Assembly (NCBI RefSeq): GCF_000761545.1
Contig: NZ_JPMY01000007.1
Coordinates: forward strand, 1 to 42,455
Origin: Pseudomonas sp. ML96
GTDB lineage: Bacteria; Pseudomonadota; Gammaproteobacteria; Pseudomonadales; Pseudomonadaceae
Direction: 5' to 3'
Length of the DNA stretch: 42,455 bases
Of the stretch, positions 15,415-26,160 are shown in pieces (position 1 is the first letter of the stretch; every line of letters begins with the position of its first letter). The notes below the pieces were generated by a model that was given only the letters and a program-made list of their open reading frames with translations, was not told the origin of the DNA and ran no database searches. Both the position numbers and the translations under genes were made by a program.

Positions 15415-18255
15415 ATGGTTCGGGTTCGCAAACTGGTGCTGGCAATTGCGGCTGCTTCCGCGCTGACCTCCGGTACGGCACATGCACTGGGGCTGGGGGA
15501 GATCGACCTGCAGTCCTCGCTGAGCCAGCCTCTGGTGGCGGAAATCGAGCTGCTCGAAGTGCGCGATCTGGCGCCCAACGAGGTAATCCCCGCGCTCGCC
15601 TCTCCGGAGGAGTTCAATAAGGCGGGCGTCGATCGTCAGTACTTCCTGACCGATCTCAAGTTCACCCCGATCATCAAGGCCAACGGCAAGAGCGTGATTC
15701 GCATCACCTCGACCAAGCCGGTGCGCGAGCCTTACGTCAACTTCCTGGTCGAAGTGCTGTGGCCCAACGGTCGCCTGCTGCGCGAGTACACCCTGCTGCT
15801 CGACCCGCCCATGTATGCGCCGACTCCGGTAGTCAGCACCGCTCCGCGTCTGCCAGTCGCCACTGCCCCGGCTCCGCGCCCGCAGACCGTGGCACCGACT
15901 CCGCGTCCGGTCACGCCGTCCGCCAGCGCCCCGGCTCGTCCGGCTGCGCCGGTCGCACCGACCCCGGCGGCCGCACCCGCTGCGGCCAGCAAGATCGATG
16001 GCGATCAGTACAAGACCACTTCCAATGACACTCTGTGGGAAATTGCCCAGCGCAGCCGCCAGGGTGGTTCGGTGCATCAGGCCATGCTGGCCATCCAGGA
16101 TCTCAATCCGGGTGCCTTCGTCGACGGCAATATCAACCGCCTGAAGAGTGGTCAGGTACTGCGCCTGCCGACCGATTCCCAGGTCAAGAGCCGCAGCCAG
16201 AGCGAAGCACTGGCCCAGGTCAGCGAACAGAACAATGCCTGGCGTGAAGGCCGCAGCCTGGCTGCCAACACTTCCCGTCAGCTGGATGCGACCAAGCGCG
16301 ACAGCGCTGGCGCGGCGCCGGCCAAGGCCGATGCCAAGGACAGCCTGAAACTGGTTTCCGCCGACAGTGGCAAGTCCACCGCCGGCAGCGACAAGGGTAA
16401 AGGCGACAGCAAGGCACTCAGCGATCAGCTGGCTGTGACCAAGGAGAGCCTGGATTCCAGCCGTCGCGAGAGCGAAGAGCTGAAAGGTCGCCTGGCCGAC
16501 CTGCAGAGCCAGCTGGACAAGGCTCAGCGCCTGGTCGAGCTGAAAGACAGTCAACTGGCCAAGCTGCAGGCCGATCTGGCCCAGCAGAGCAAGGCTGCCG
16601 CTACTGCCCAGCCTGCTGCGCCGGCAGTGCCTGCGACTCCGACACAACCGGAAGCTGCCAAGCCGGCCGCACCGGTGGCGGAGACCAAACCAGCCGAAGT
16701 GAAACCGGCCGATAAGCCGGTCACTACCGACTTCAATTACGAAGAAGGCGCAGCCAAGACCGAACCGGCCAAGCCAGCTGCCGAAGCGCCTGTCACTCAA
16801 CCGGTCAAGCCAGTCGAGGCTCCGAAACCAGCCAAGCCTGCAGAGGCAGCTAAGCCGGCCCAGCCTGCCAAGCCGGTTACTCCTGCTAAAGAGCCGGAGC
16901 CGCAAGGTCTGGTCGATCAGGTGCTGGCCAACCCCATGCTGCTCGGCGCAGTAGGTGGCGGTGCGCTGCTGGTGCTGCTGATCGGTCTGATGGTGCTGTC
17001 GCGTCGTAATGCGATGAAGGAAGCCGAGCTGCAGAGCAGCCTGAGCGCCGATTCGTCGGACAGCGCCTTCGCTAATGACATGGATCTGCAGGACGACAGC
17101 TTTGCCGGTCTCGGCGACGCTGCCGACGATACCCAGCTGCGCGAGTCGGCCGAAGAGCGTGTTGCGCCGCAGACTGCCGATGCCCTCGGTGAGGCAGATA
17201 TCTACATCGCCTACGGCAAGTTCACTCAGGCTGCCGAACTGCTGCAGAACGCCATCAATGACGAGCCGCAGCGCAGCGATCTGCGCCTGAAGCTGATGGA
17301 GGTTTACGCCGAGCTGGGTGATCGTGACGGCTTTGCCCGTCAAGAAGACGAGCTGCGCGAAATCGGTGGCGCCGCCGGTGCAGTCGATCAGCTGAAAGCC
17401 AAGTATCCGCTCATGGCCGCAGCAGCTTTCGCCGCTGGTGGTGCAGCTGCCGCTGCCGATGATCTGGATAGCTTCAGCCTCGACGATCTGACGCTGGATG
17501 AGCCGACTGCTGCTCAACCGGCCGCCGCTTCCGCGGATCTGGACGATTCTTTCGACCTGAGCCTGGACGATCTGGATGTAAGTCTCGATGAGCCGGCCGC
17601 TCCTGCTGTTGCTGAAACGACCCTGGATGACCTGGAGCTGGACGCAGGCCTGGACTTCGATACACCAGCTGCACCGACCAGCGCCGCCGCTGACATGGAC
17701 TTCGATCTGGAGCTGGGTACTGACAGCACCAACGACAGCCTGTCCCTCGGTGACGATCTGGCTGACTTCAGCCTGGATCTGGAAACCGAGAGCAAGCCGT
17801 CCGAAATCGCCGCCGAAGATGATTTCATGCTGAGCCTGGATGACGAGCCGGTTGCCCCTGCCACTGCTGCGCCGAGTGCTGAGGTCGATCTGGATATGCC
17901 GGCCGACTTCGATCTGTCGCTGGCCGACGAGGCTCCGGTGGCTGCGGCCGAAGACAGCTTCGCCGCTCAACTGGACGAGGTCTCTGCCGAGCTGGATCAG
18001 CTGAGCAATGGCCTGGCCGATGAACTGCCGGCTGCCCAGCCGGAAGCGGCTTCCTCTGCAGCGGGTCTGGATATGGACGACGACTTCGACTTCCTCTCGG
18101 GTACCGACGAGACCGCCACCAAGCTGGACCTGGCGCGCGCCTACATCGACATGGGTGACAGCGAAGGCGCCCGCGACATCCTCGACGAAGTGATTGCCGA
18201 GGGTAGCGAAGGTCAGCAGCAGGAAGCGCGCGAGTTGATCGGCAAGCTGAGTTGA
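15415..18255 (+). CDS. fimV: FimV, inner-membrane LysM/TPR polar hub protein
   Basis: A 946-residue protein. Signal peptide 1-24 (cut after GTAHA); conserved FimV N-terminal domain to about 130; Pro/Ala-rich linker; LysM peptidoglycan-binding domain about 200-255 (DTLWEIAQRS, then NRLKSGQVLRLP); coiled coil about 331-392; a second Pro/Ala/Lys linker; one membrane span about 509-530 (GGGALLVLLIGLMVL); a TPR-like segment near 592; a long acidic region about 680-880 with repeated SLDDL-type units; and the C-terminal FimV domain from about 900 (ATKLDLARAYIDMGD). In Pseudomonas FimV supports type IV pilus assembly, twitching and polar targeting. I took the ATG at 15415, with AAGGGA ahead, because it places the signal peptide at the N-terminus. 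Confidence 0.94.
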   Translation: MVRVRKLVLAIAAASALTSGTAHALGLGEIDLQSSLSQPLVAEIELLEVRDLAPNEVIPALASPEEFNKAGVDRQYFLTDLKFTPIIKANGKSVIRITSTKPVREPYVNFLVEVLWPNGRLLREYTLLLDPPMYAPTPVVSTAPRLPVATAPAPRPQTVAPTPRPVTPSASAPARPAAPVAPTPAAAPAAASKIDGDQYKTTSNDTLWEIAQRSRQGGSVHQAMLAIQDLNPGAFVDGNINRLKSGQVLRLPTDSQVKSRSQSEALAQVSEQNNAWREGRSLAANTSRQLDATKRDSAGAAPAKADAKDSLKLVSADSGKSTAGSDKGKGDSKALSDQLAVTKESLDSSRRESEELKGRLADLQSQLDKAQRLVELKDSQLAKLQADLAQQSKAAATAQPAAPAVPATPTQPEAAKPAAPVAETKPAEVKPADKPVTTDFNYEEGAAKTEPAKPAAEAPVTQPVKPVEAPKPAKPAEAAKPAQPAKPVTPAKEPEPQGLVDQVLANPMLLGAVGGGALLVLLIGLMVLSRRNAMKEAELQSSLSADSSDSAFANDMDLQDDSFAGLGDAADDTQLRESAEERVAPQTADALGEADIYIAYGKFTQAAELLQNAINDEPQRSDLRLKLMEVYAELGDRDGFARQEDELREIGGAAGAVDQLKAKYPLMAAAAFAAGGAAAAADDLDSFSLDDLTLDEPTAAQPAAASADLDDSFDLSLDDLDVSLDEPAAPAVAETTLDDLELDAGLDFDTPAAPTSAAADMDFDLELGTDSTNDSLSLGDDLADFSLDLETESKPSEIAAEDDFMLSLDDEPVAPATAAPSAEVDLDMPADFDLSLADEAPVAAAEDSFAAQLDEVSAELDQLSNGLADELPAAQPEAASSAAGLDMDDDFDFLSGTDETATKLDLARAYIDMGDSEGARDILDEVIAEGSEGQQQEARELIGKLS

Positions 18256-18258
18256 TCC

Positions 18259-19119
18259 ATGGTTGACGCAGTATCACCAGGGGCGGCCGAAGTGGCCGCC
18301 CCTGGCGTTTTCAGAATTGCCCTCGGCATCGAGTACAAGGGGGCGCGTTATCGCGGTTGGCAGCGCCAGGACAATAGTGGCGTGCCCACGGTGCAGGCTG
18401 CTCTGGAGAAAGCGCTGTCGCAGGTCGCCGCCGAGCCGATCAGCGTGATGTGTGCAGGGCGCACCGATGCCGGAGTGCACGCCAGTGGCCAGATCGTGCA
18501 CTTCGATACTCGTGTCGAGCGCCCGCTCAAGGCGTGGATCATGGGGGGGAACGCGAATCTGCCGTCGGATATCAGCGTGACCTGGGCCAAGGTCATGTCG
18601 GCAGACTTCCATGCCCGCTTCAAGGCTTTCGCCAGACGCTACCGCTATGTGATCTACAACGACCAGATTCGCCCGGCGCACATGGCCGAAGAGGTCACTT
18701 GGAATCATCGGCCGCTGGATGTGGCGCGCATGCGTGAGGCGGCTGCCCATCTGGTTGGCACTCACGACTTCACCTCGTTCCGCGCCGTGCAATGCCAGGC
18801 CAAGTCGCCGGTGAAGACGGTGCATCACCTGGAGGTGATCGAGCACGGCCGCTTCATCGTCATCGACGTGCGCGCCAACGCCTTCCTGCATCACATGGTG
18901 CGCAACTTCGCGGGCGTGCTGATGACCATCGGTGCCGGTGAGCGTGAGCCAGCCTGGATAAATGAGGTGCTCGAGGCCCGTGATCGTCGGGCCGGTGGCG
19001 TGACGGCGCACCCCTACGGCCTGTATCTGGTGCAGGTGGAGTATCCGCAGGAGTTCGAGTTGCCGCAGCGCTACCTGGGCCCGCATTTCCTTTCCGCATT
19101 GCCGCAAAGCTTCGGCTGA
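18259..19119 (+). CDS. truA: tRNA pseudouridine(38-40) synthase TruA
   Basis: A 286-residue enzyme. The catalytic Asp70 is in GRTDAGVHASGQ. FRIALGIEYKGARYRGWQRQ, FHARFKAFARRYRYVIYN and NAFLHHMVRNFAGVLM are family blocks. It isomerises U38-40 in the anticodon arm. The ATG at 18259 is only 3 bases after the fimV stop, with no clear Shine-Dalgarno. The first 20 codons are not conserved and encode a 12-bp perfect hairpin. An in-frame GTG at 18292 lies in the hairpin loop. The true start is therefore uncertain. Confidence 0.94.
   Translation: MVDAVSPGAAEVAAPGVFRIALGIEYKGARYRGWQRQDNSGVPTVQAALEKALSQVAAEPISVMCAGRTDAGVHASGQIVHFDTRVERPLKAWIMGGNANLPSDISVTWAKVMSADFHARFKAFARRYRYVIYNDQIRPAHMAEEVTWNHRPLDVARMREAAAHLVGTHDFTSFRAVQCQAKSPVKTVHHLEVIEHGRFIVIDVRANAFLHHMVRNFAGVLMTIGAGEREPAWINEVLEARDRRAGGVTAHPYGLYLVQVEYPQEFELPQRYLGPHFLSALPQSFG
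18277..18312 (+). terminator. Terminator-like hairpin overlapping the truA N-terminal codons
   Basis: CCAGGGGCGGCC (18277-18288) and GGCCGCCCCTGG (18294-18305) pair perfectly around GAAGT, then CGTTTTC. Position and shape fit a fimV terminator, yet it lies in the truA reading frame. The T-run is short, so it may attenuate more than fully stop transcription. Confidence 0.6.
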
Positions 19120-19175
19120 ATCTGCGCCCGGGCTTTGCTACCATCGATTTTTAGTTTCCAGAAGGTGCCTGCACG

Positions 19176-19796
19176 TTGACAGCCGTTCGCGTCAAAATCT
19201 GCGGAATCACCCGGGCCGAGGATGCCTTGGCGGCGGTCGCTGCCGGCGCCGATGCCATCGGTCTGGTGTTCTATGCCAAGAGCCCCAGGGCGGTCGACGT
19301 CGAGCAGGCGCACAGCATTCTGGCCGCGCTGCCGCCGTTCGTGACCACGGTGGGTCTGTTCGTCGACATCGAGCGTGCCGAGCTGGAGCGTATTCTAGCG
19401 CGTGTGCCGCTGGATCTCCTGCAGTTCCATGGCGATGAGTCGGTGCAGGACTGCGAGGGCTTCAATCGTCCTTACATCAAGGCGCTGCGGGTCAAGGCTG
19501 GCGACGATATCGCCGCCCAGGTGAATACCTACCCGAGTGCCCAAGGCATTCTGTTGGATACCTACGTTGAGGGCGTTCCCGGCGGAACCGGCGAGGCGTT
19601 CGACTGGTCTCTGGTGCCACAGGCGCTGAGCAAGCCAGTGATTCTGGCGGGTGGTCTGCGTCCGGATAATGTCGCAGCGGCCGTGGCTCAGGTGCGTCCC
19701 TACGCTGTGGATGTCAGTGGTGGGGTCGAGGCGAGCAAAGGCATCAAGGATGCGGAAAAGATTGGCGCGTTCATTCGCGCGGCGCGTGGCGTTTGA
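19176..19796 (+). CDS. trpF: Phosphoribosylanthranilate isomerase TrpF
   Basis: A 206-residue TIM barrel. The catalytic Cys9 is in VKICGIT and the general acid Asp is in [15 protein letters not shown] and [11 protein letters not shown] are phosphate- and substrate-site motifs. It carries out the Amadori rearrangement in tryptophan synthesis. The start is a TTG at 19176 with AAGGT nine bases upstream; no in-frame ATG is available before the conserved core. As usual in Pseudomonas it is apart from the other trp genes and linked to truA and accD. Confidence 0.95.
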   Translation: MTAVRVKICGITRAEDALAAVAAGADAIGLVFYAKSPRAVDVEQAHSILAALPPFVTTVGLFVDIERAELERILARVPLDLLQFHGDESVQDCEGFNRPYIKALRVKAGDDIAAQVNTYPSAQGILLDTYVEGVPGGTGEAFDWSLVPQALSKPVILAGGLRPDNVAAAVAQVRPYAVDVSGGVEASKGIKDAEKIGAFIRAARGV

Positions 19797-19927
19797 TGTG
19801 ACGACGGGCGGATGCCTGCCGTCCATAAGCCATTGTGCCTCGGCCGGAGGCTGGCGAAAGCCGCCCACGGCCTGAATCAGATTCGCCCGGGCCTCTGAGG
19901 GCCCCGCAACAGCTACGGAGAGTAAGC

Positions 19928-20803
19928 ATGAGCAACTGGCTGAGAGAAAAACTGATCCCCTCGATCATGCGTTCCGAGGTCAAGAAGAGCTCGGTGCCTG
20001 AAGGGCTTTGGCACAAGTGCCCATCCTGCGATGCCGTGCTCTATCGCCCAGAGCTGGAAAAGACCCTGGATGTTTGCCCCAAGTGCAACCACCACATGCG
20101 CATCGATGCGCGCGCCCGTCTCGACCTGTTCCTCGATGAAGAGGGCCGTGAGGAGCTGGGTACCGAGCTGGAACCGGTGGATCGCCTGAAATTCCGCGAC
20201 AGCAAGAAGTACAAGGATCGTATTGCCAGCGCGCAGAAAGAGACCGGCGAGAAAGATGCCCTGATCTCCATGAGCGGCAAGCTGCAGGGCATGCCGGTGG
20301 TCGCCTGTGCCTTCGAGTTCAGCTTCATGGGCGGTTCCATGGGCGCCGTCGTCGGTGAGCGCTTCGTGCGCGCTGCCAATGTGGCTCTGGAAAAGCGCTG
20401 CCCGCTGGTGTGCTTCGCCGCCTCCGGTGGTGCGCGCATGCAGGAGGCGCTGATCTCGCTGATGCAGATGGCCAAGACCAGTGCTGTGCTGGCCCGCCTG
20501 CGCGAGGAAGGCATCCCGTTCATTTCTGTGCTGACCGACCCGGTCTACGGCGGCGTTTCCGCCAGCCTGGCCATGCTCGGCGACGTGATCGTCGCCGAGC
20601 CGCGCGCGCTGATCGGCTTCGCCGGCCCGCGCGTGATTGAGCAGACCGTGCGCGAGAAACTGCCGGAAGGCTTCCAGCGCAGCGAGTTCCTCCTCGAGCA
20701 TGGCGCCATCGACATGATCATCCACCGCAGGGACCTGCGTCCGCGCCTGGCTCGACTGCTGGCGCAGCTGCAGCACCTGCCCACTCCCGCGGCTAGCGCA
20801 TGA
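19928..20803 (+). CDS. accD: Acetyl-CoA carboxylase carboxyltransferase beta subunit AccD
   Basis: A 291-residue subunit. An N-terminal four-Cys zinc ribbon ([11 protein letters not shown], then [10 protein letters not shown]) is followed by the crotonase-fold carboxyltransferase domain, with [21 protein letters not shown] and [16 protein letters not shown] helices (here [17 protein letters not shown]). With AccA it moves the carboxyl group from biotin to acetyl-CoA, making malonyl-CoA. The ATG at 19928 has GGAG upstream; the longer frame from 19835 is not conserved. The 131-bp gap after trpF holds only small GC-rich hairpins. The stop overlaps the folC start (ATGA). Confidence 0.96.
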   Translation: MSNWLREKLIPSIMRSEVKKSSVPEGLWHKCPSCDAVLYRPELEKTLDVCPKCNHHMRIDARARLDLFLDEEGREELGTELEPVDRLKFRDSKKYKDRIASAQKETGEKDALISMSGKLQGMPVVACAFEFSFMGGSMGAVVGERFVRAANVALEKRCPLVCFAASGGARMQEALISLMQMAKTSAVLARLREEGIPFISVLTDPVYGGVSASLAMLGDVIVAEPRALIGFAGPRVIEQTVREKLPEGFQRSEFLLEHGAIDMIIHRRDLRPRLARLLAQLQHLPTPAASA

Positions 20804-22098
20804 GTCGATCCCTCGCCGACTGGCTGAGCTACCTGGAGCAGCTGCACCCCAGCGCCATCGACATGGGCCTGGAGCGCTCCCGCGAGGTTGCTCGCCGGCT
20901 CGGCCTGGGCAAGCCGGCACCGCTGGTGATCACGGTCACCGGCACCAATGGCAAGGGTTCCACCTGTGCCTTCCTGGCGTCCCTGCTGCGCGAGCAGGGG
21001 CTCAAAGTCGGCGTCTACAGCTCGCCACACCTGCTGCATTACAACGAGCGGGTGCAGCTGCAGGGGCGCGATGCCTCCGATGCAGAGCTTTGCCGGGCCT
21101 TCGAGGCCGTCGAAGCCGGGCGCGGCGAAATCTCCCTGACCTATTTCGAGATGGGCACCCTGGCGGCGTTCTGGCTGTTCGAGCGCGCGGGGCTGGACGC
21201 TGTGGTCCTGGAGGTCGGCCTGGGCGGGCGCCTCGATGCGGTCAACCTGGTCGACGCCGACCTGGCGCTGGTCACCAGCATCGGCATCGATCACGCCGAC
21301 TGGCTGGGTGACACCCGTGAGTCCGTAGCGTTCGAGAAGGCCGGCATCCTGCGCCAGGGCAAGCCGGCACTGTGTGGCGATCTGGATCCTCCGCTGCCGC
21401 TGCTGCAGAAAGTGGCTGAGCTGGACTGCCCGCTGTTCCTGCGTGGCCGCGATTACGACCTGGCGCTGGGCGAGGGCGGCTGGCACTGGCGTGGCCTGAC
21501 GGCCGAGGGGCTGCTGCTGGAGCTGCACGATCTGCCGCTGCTGGACCTGCCGATGGAAAATGCTGCGCTCGCCCTGCAAGCCTATGCGGTGCTGGGGTTG
21601 CCCTGGCAAGCCGAGCGCCTGACCGCTGCGCTGCGTGCCACGCGGGTTACCGGGCGCCTGGATCGGCGCGAACTGAGCTGGCAGGGCAAGAATCTGCGGC
21701 TGCTGCTCGATGTCGGGCACAATCCGCATGCCGCCGAGTACCTTGCCACTCGCCTGGCCGTGCGACCGCTCAAGGGCCGGCGTCTGGCGGTCTTCGGCCT
21801 GCTGGCGGACAAGGATCTGCCCGGCGTATTGGCGCCCCTGCAGCTGGATATTCAAAGTTGGGCCGTAGCCCCGCTGGACAGCCCGCGTACGCGTCCTGCC
21901 GGTGAGCTCGAGGCTGCCTTGCGCAACCACGGCGCCGATGTGCGCGCCTGCTCCAGCGTTGCCGAGGCATTGCTGGTACAGTGTGGCCAGGCGAGCGAGG
22001 ACGATGAGATTCTCGTGTTCGGATCTTTCTATTGCGTGGCCGAGGCCCTGGAGTGGCTCGGCCAACAGGCGGAGGCAGGTAATGGCAGTGCTGGATAA
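20800..22098 (+). CDS. folC: Dihydrofolate synthase / folylpolyglutamate synthase FolC
   Basis: A 432-residue Mur-ligase-family enzyme. The P-loop [14 protein letters not shown] (near residue 46), [13 protein letters not shown] (omega loop), [24 protein letters not shown] and the C-terminal [11 protein letters not shown] are all present. It adds glutamate to dihydropteroate and to reduced folates in the cytoplasm. The start overlaps accD by four bases, and the end overlaps dedD by 17 bases, giving a tightly coupled accD-folC-dedD set. Confidence 0.96.
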   Translation: MSRSLADWLSYLEQLHPSAIDMGLERSREVARRLGLGKPAPLVITVTGTNGKGSTCAFLASLLREQGLKVGVYSSPHLLHYNERVQLQGRDASDAELCRAFEAVEAGRGEISLTYFEMGTLAAFWLFERAGLDAVVLEVGLGGRLDAVNLVDADLALVTSIGIDHADWLGDTRESVAFEKAGILRQGKPALCGDLDPPLPLLQKVAELDCPLFLRGRDYDLALGEGGWHWRGLTAEGLLLELHDLPLLDLPMENAALALQAYAVLGLPWQAERLTAALRATRVTGRLDRRELSWQGKNLRLLLDVGHNPHAAEYLATRLAVRPLKGRRLAVFGLLADKDLPGVLAPLQLDIQSWAVAPLDSPRTRPAGELEAALRNHGADVRACSSVAEALLVQCGQASEDDEILVFGSFYCVAEALEWLGQQAEAGNGSAG

Positions 22099-22696
22099 GG
22101 GGCTCAAGCAGCGGGTCGTCGGCGCATTGGTGCTGGTGGCTCTAGCGGTGATCTTCCTGCCGATGCTGTTTTCCCGCGAGGACGAGCTGCGTCAGGTGGT
22201 GGTCGATGCTCCGGCCATGCCGGACAAGCCGAGCATGCCCGAGGTGGCGCTGGAGCCGGTAGTCGTGCCGGAGCCGGTAGCCGAGGACGAGGTGCCGCCA
22301 GTCGAGCCGGTGCCGCAGACGCCCAGCGAGCCGATTGCCGCGCCGGCCCAGCCTACTGCAGTGCCGCAAGCCCAGACTCAGGCCAAGGTCGAGGCGCCCA
22401 AGCCAGCGGCTGCCGCGGCGGAGCAGAAGCCGGTCAGCGGGCTGGATGCCAACAATCTGCCGGTCAGTTGGTCGGTGCAGCTGGCCAGCCTGTCCAGTCG
22501 CGCCGGTGCCGAGAAGCTGCAGCAGACCCTGCGCAGCAGCGGCTACAACGCCTACATTCGCAGCTTCGATGGCATGAACCGGGTCTTCGTCGGCCCGGTG
22601 ATCGAGCGCGCCGAGGCCGACCGCCTGCGTGATCTGCTCAATCGCCAGCAGAATCTCAAGGGCTTCGTGGTGCGTTTCCAGCCGGAAAACGGCTGA
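22082..22696 (+). CDS. dedD: SPOR-domain cell-division protein, DedD-like
   Basis: A 204-residue bitopic membrane protein. A short cytoplasmic N-terminus is followed by one span (VVGALVLVALAVIFLPML, about residues 12-29), a Pro/Glu/Ala-rich periplasmic linker (about 35-120), and a C-terminal SPOR domain (WSVQLASLSSRAGAEKLQQ, then RVFVGPVIERAEADRL). SPOR domains bind denuded glycan strands at the septum. The order accD-folC-dedD-cvpA-purF is the same as in enterics, which supports the name. The ATG at 22082 has GGAGGCAGG just upstream. Confidence 0.88.
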   Translation: MAVLDKGLKQRVVGALVLVALAVIFLPMLFSREDELRQVVVDAPAMPDKPSMPEVALEPVVVPEPVAEDEVPPVEPVPQTPSEPIAAPAQPTAVPQAQTQAKVEAPKPAAAAAEQKPVSGLDANNLPVSWSVQLASLSSRAGAEKLQQTLRSSGYNAYIRSFDGMNRVFVGPVIERAEADRLRDLLNRQQNLKGFVVRFQPENG

Positions 22697-22729
22697 TTCC
22701 TTCTATCACGCCCATATAGCGGTCCCGGC

Positions 22730-22758
22730 TTACCCGGCCGGGCACGCTCTGTTAGAAT
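22730..22758 (+). promoter_or_regulatory. Weak candidate promoter upstream of cvpA
   Basis: The -10-like TAGAAT (22753-22758) is preceded 17 bp upstream by TTACCC (22730-22735). Only the -10 is good. Confidence 0.3.
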
Positions 22759-22788
22759 TCGCCGCCTTTCCCGTCTGTAGGCAGCAAC

Positions 22789-23352
22789 GTGGCATTCTCT
22801 TGGGTCGATTGGGCGATCATCGCCATCATCGCCATCTCCAGCTTGATCAGCCTGCGCCGCGGCTTCTTCAAGGAGGCCTTGTCGCTGCTGACCTGGATCA
22901 TCGCCGGTGTCGTCGCTTGGATGTTCGGTGGCGCCCTGGCGCAGCACCTGACGGATTTCATCGAGACGCCGTCGATGCGCGTCATCGCGGCCTGCGCCAT
23001 TCTCTTCGTGGTGACCCTGCTGGTCGGGGCGCTGATCAATTTCCTCATCGGTGAGCTGATCCGGGTAACCGGCCTATCGGGCACCGATCGTTTTCTCGGC
23101 ATGGTCTTCGGCGCGGCGCGCGGGGCTCTGCTGGTGGTGGTACTGGTGGGGCTGGTGAGTCTGGCGCCGGTACAGCAGGATCAATGGTGGCAGCAGTCGA
23201 CCCTGTTGCCGCATTTTCTGATGGTGGCGGACTGGTCGAAGAATATGATTCTGAGTCTGACCAGCCAGTGGCTTGCCAGCGGCATCACGGATACACCCGG
23301 ATTGCCGTTCAAAGAGATTCTCCCGCAGCCTAAACTGCCCGAGAGCCTGTAG
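22789..23352 (+). CDS. cvpA: CvpA-family inner-membrane protein
   Basis: A 187-residue protein with four predicted membrane spans (about residues 5-22, 30-50, 65-88 and 103-122) and a polar C-terminal tail. The N-terminus [25 protein letters not shown] is the CvpA signature. In E. coli CvpA is needed for colicin V production and sits just before purF, as here; its biochemical role is not settled. The start is a GTG at 22789. No second start is plausible without losing the first span. Confidence 0.92.
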   Translation: MAFSWVDWAIIAIIAISSLISLRRGFFKEALSLLTWIIAGVVAWMFGGALAQHLTDFIETPSMRVIAACAILFVVTLLVGALINFLIGELIRVTGLSGTDRFLGMVFGAARGALLVVVLVGLVSLAPVQQDQWWQQSTLLPHFLMVADWSKNMILSLTSQWLASGITDTPGLPFKEILPQPKLPESL

Positions 23353-23384
23353 TTTCCCGATTCACATCACAGAGGTTGCGTCAC

Positions 23385-24890
<1,506 letters not shown>

Positions 24891-24904
24891 GCAGGGGAGC
24901 TGTT

Positions 24905-26116
24905 ATGAGCCAGGAATGGGAAGCCGGCAGGCTGGATAGCGACCTCGACGGCGTCGGTTTCGACACCCTGGCGGTGCGTGCCGGCCAGCGTCGCGGGCCT
25001 GAGGGTGAGCATGGCGAAGCCATGTTCCTCACCTCCAGCTACGTGTTCCGCAGCGCCGCCGATGCCGCCGCGCGTTTTGCCGGCGAGCAGCCGGGCAACG
25101 TCTACTCGCGCTACACCAACCCGACCGTGCGCGCCTTCGAGGAGCGCATCGCCGCGCTGGAAGGCGCCGAGCAGGCGGTAGCGACCGCTTCCGGCATGGC
25201 CGCCATCCTGGCCATCGTCATGAGCCTGTGCAGCTCCGGCGACCATGTACTGGTATCGCGCAGCGTGTTCGGCTCGACCATCAGTCTGTTCGAGAAGTAC
25301 CTCAAGCGCTTCGGCATCGAGGTGGATTACCCACCGCTGTCCGATCTGAGTGGCTGGGAAGCGGCCTTCAAGCCCAACACCAAGCTGCTGTTCGTCGAGT
25401 CGCCGTCCAATCCGCTGGCCGAGCTGGTGGATATCACTGCTCTGGCCGAGATCGCCCATGCCCATGGCGCGCTGCTGGCGGTGGACAACTGCTTCTGCAC
25501 CCCGGCGCTGCAACAGCCGCTGAAGCTGGGTGCGGACATCGTCATGCACTCGGCGACCAAGTACATCGACGGCCAGGGCCGTGGCCTGGGCGGTGTGGTC
25601 GCCGGTCGCAAGGCGCAGATGGAGCAGGTGGTCGGTTTCCTGCGCACTGCCGGTCCGACCCTCAGCCCGTTCAACGCCTGGATGTTCCTCAAGGGCCTGG
25701 AAACCCTGCGCGTACGTATGCAGGCGCAGAGCGCCAGCGCACTGCAGCTGGCGCAGTGGCTGGAAGGGCAGGCGGGTATCGACAAGGTCTACTACTCCGG
25801 CCTGAGCAGCCACCCGCAGCACGAGCTGGCCAAGCGTCAGCAGAGTGCCTTCGGTGCGGTGGTCAGCTTCGAGGTTTCGGGTGGCAAAGAGGCGGCCTGG
25901 CGTTTCATCGACGCGACACGGGTCATCTCCATCACCACCAACCTGGGCGATACCAAGACCACCATCGCCCACCCGGCGACCACCTCCCACGGTCGCCTGT
26001 CGCCGCAGGAGCGGGCCAATGCCGGCATCCGCGACAACCTGATCCGCGTTGCGGTGGGGTTGGAGGACATCGCCGACCTCAAGGCCGATCTGGCCCGCGG
26101 GTTAGCCACGCTCTGA
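24905..26116 (+). CDS. metZ: O-succinylhomoserine sulfhydrylase MetZ
   Basis: A 403-residue Cys/Met-metabolism PLP enzyme of fold type I. YSRYTNPTVRAFEERIAALEG, ATASGMAAI and VDNCFCTPALQQPL are family blocks. The PLP lysine is Lys219 in HSATKYIDGQGRGLGG. The C-terminal TTIAHPATTSHGRLSPQER is the substrate-carboxylate region. In Pseudomonas this enzyme sulphurates O-succinylhomoserine directly to homocysteine. It is co-transcribed with purF and ends at a strong bidirectional terminator. Confidence 0.96.
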   Translation: MSQEWEAGRLDSDLDGVGFDTLAVRAGQRRGPEGEHGEAMFLTSSYVFRSAADAAARFAGEQPGNVYSRYTNPTVRAFEERIAALEGAEQAVATASGMAAILAIVMSLCSSGDHVLVSRSVFGSTISLFEKYLKRFGIEVDYPPLSDLSGWEAAFKPNTKLLFVESPSNPLAELVDITALAEIAHAHGALLAVDNCFCTPALQQPLKLGADIVMHSATKYIDGQGRGLGGVVAGRKAQMEQVVGFLRTAGPTLSPFNAWMFLKGLETLRVRMQAQSASALQLAQWLEGQAGIDKVYYSGLSSHPQHELAKRQQSAFGAVVSFEVSGGKEAAWRFIDATRVISITTNLGDTKTTIAHPATTSHGRLSPQERANAGIRDNLIRVAVGLEDIADLKADLARGLATL

Positions 26117-26120
26117 AACG

Positions 26121-26148
26121 AAAACGCCGCTCGATGAGCGGCGTTTTT
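26121..26148. terminator. Bidirectional terminator between metZ and xcpQ
   Basis: AAAACGCCGCTC (26121-26132) and GAGCGGCGTTTT (26136-26147) form a perfect 12-bp stem with a GAT loop. The run of Ts on one strand and As on the other lets it work for both convergent genes. Confidence 0.9.
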
Positions 26149-26160
26149 CATTTCTGTCTC

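Noticed and set aside
15289..17970. An 893-codon frame antisense to fimV
   Set aside because: Low-complexity Leu/Gln/Gly/Arg-rich translation that mirrors the repeated Asp/Ala/Leu codons of FimV; no start signals.
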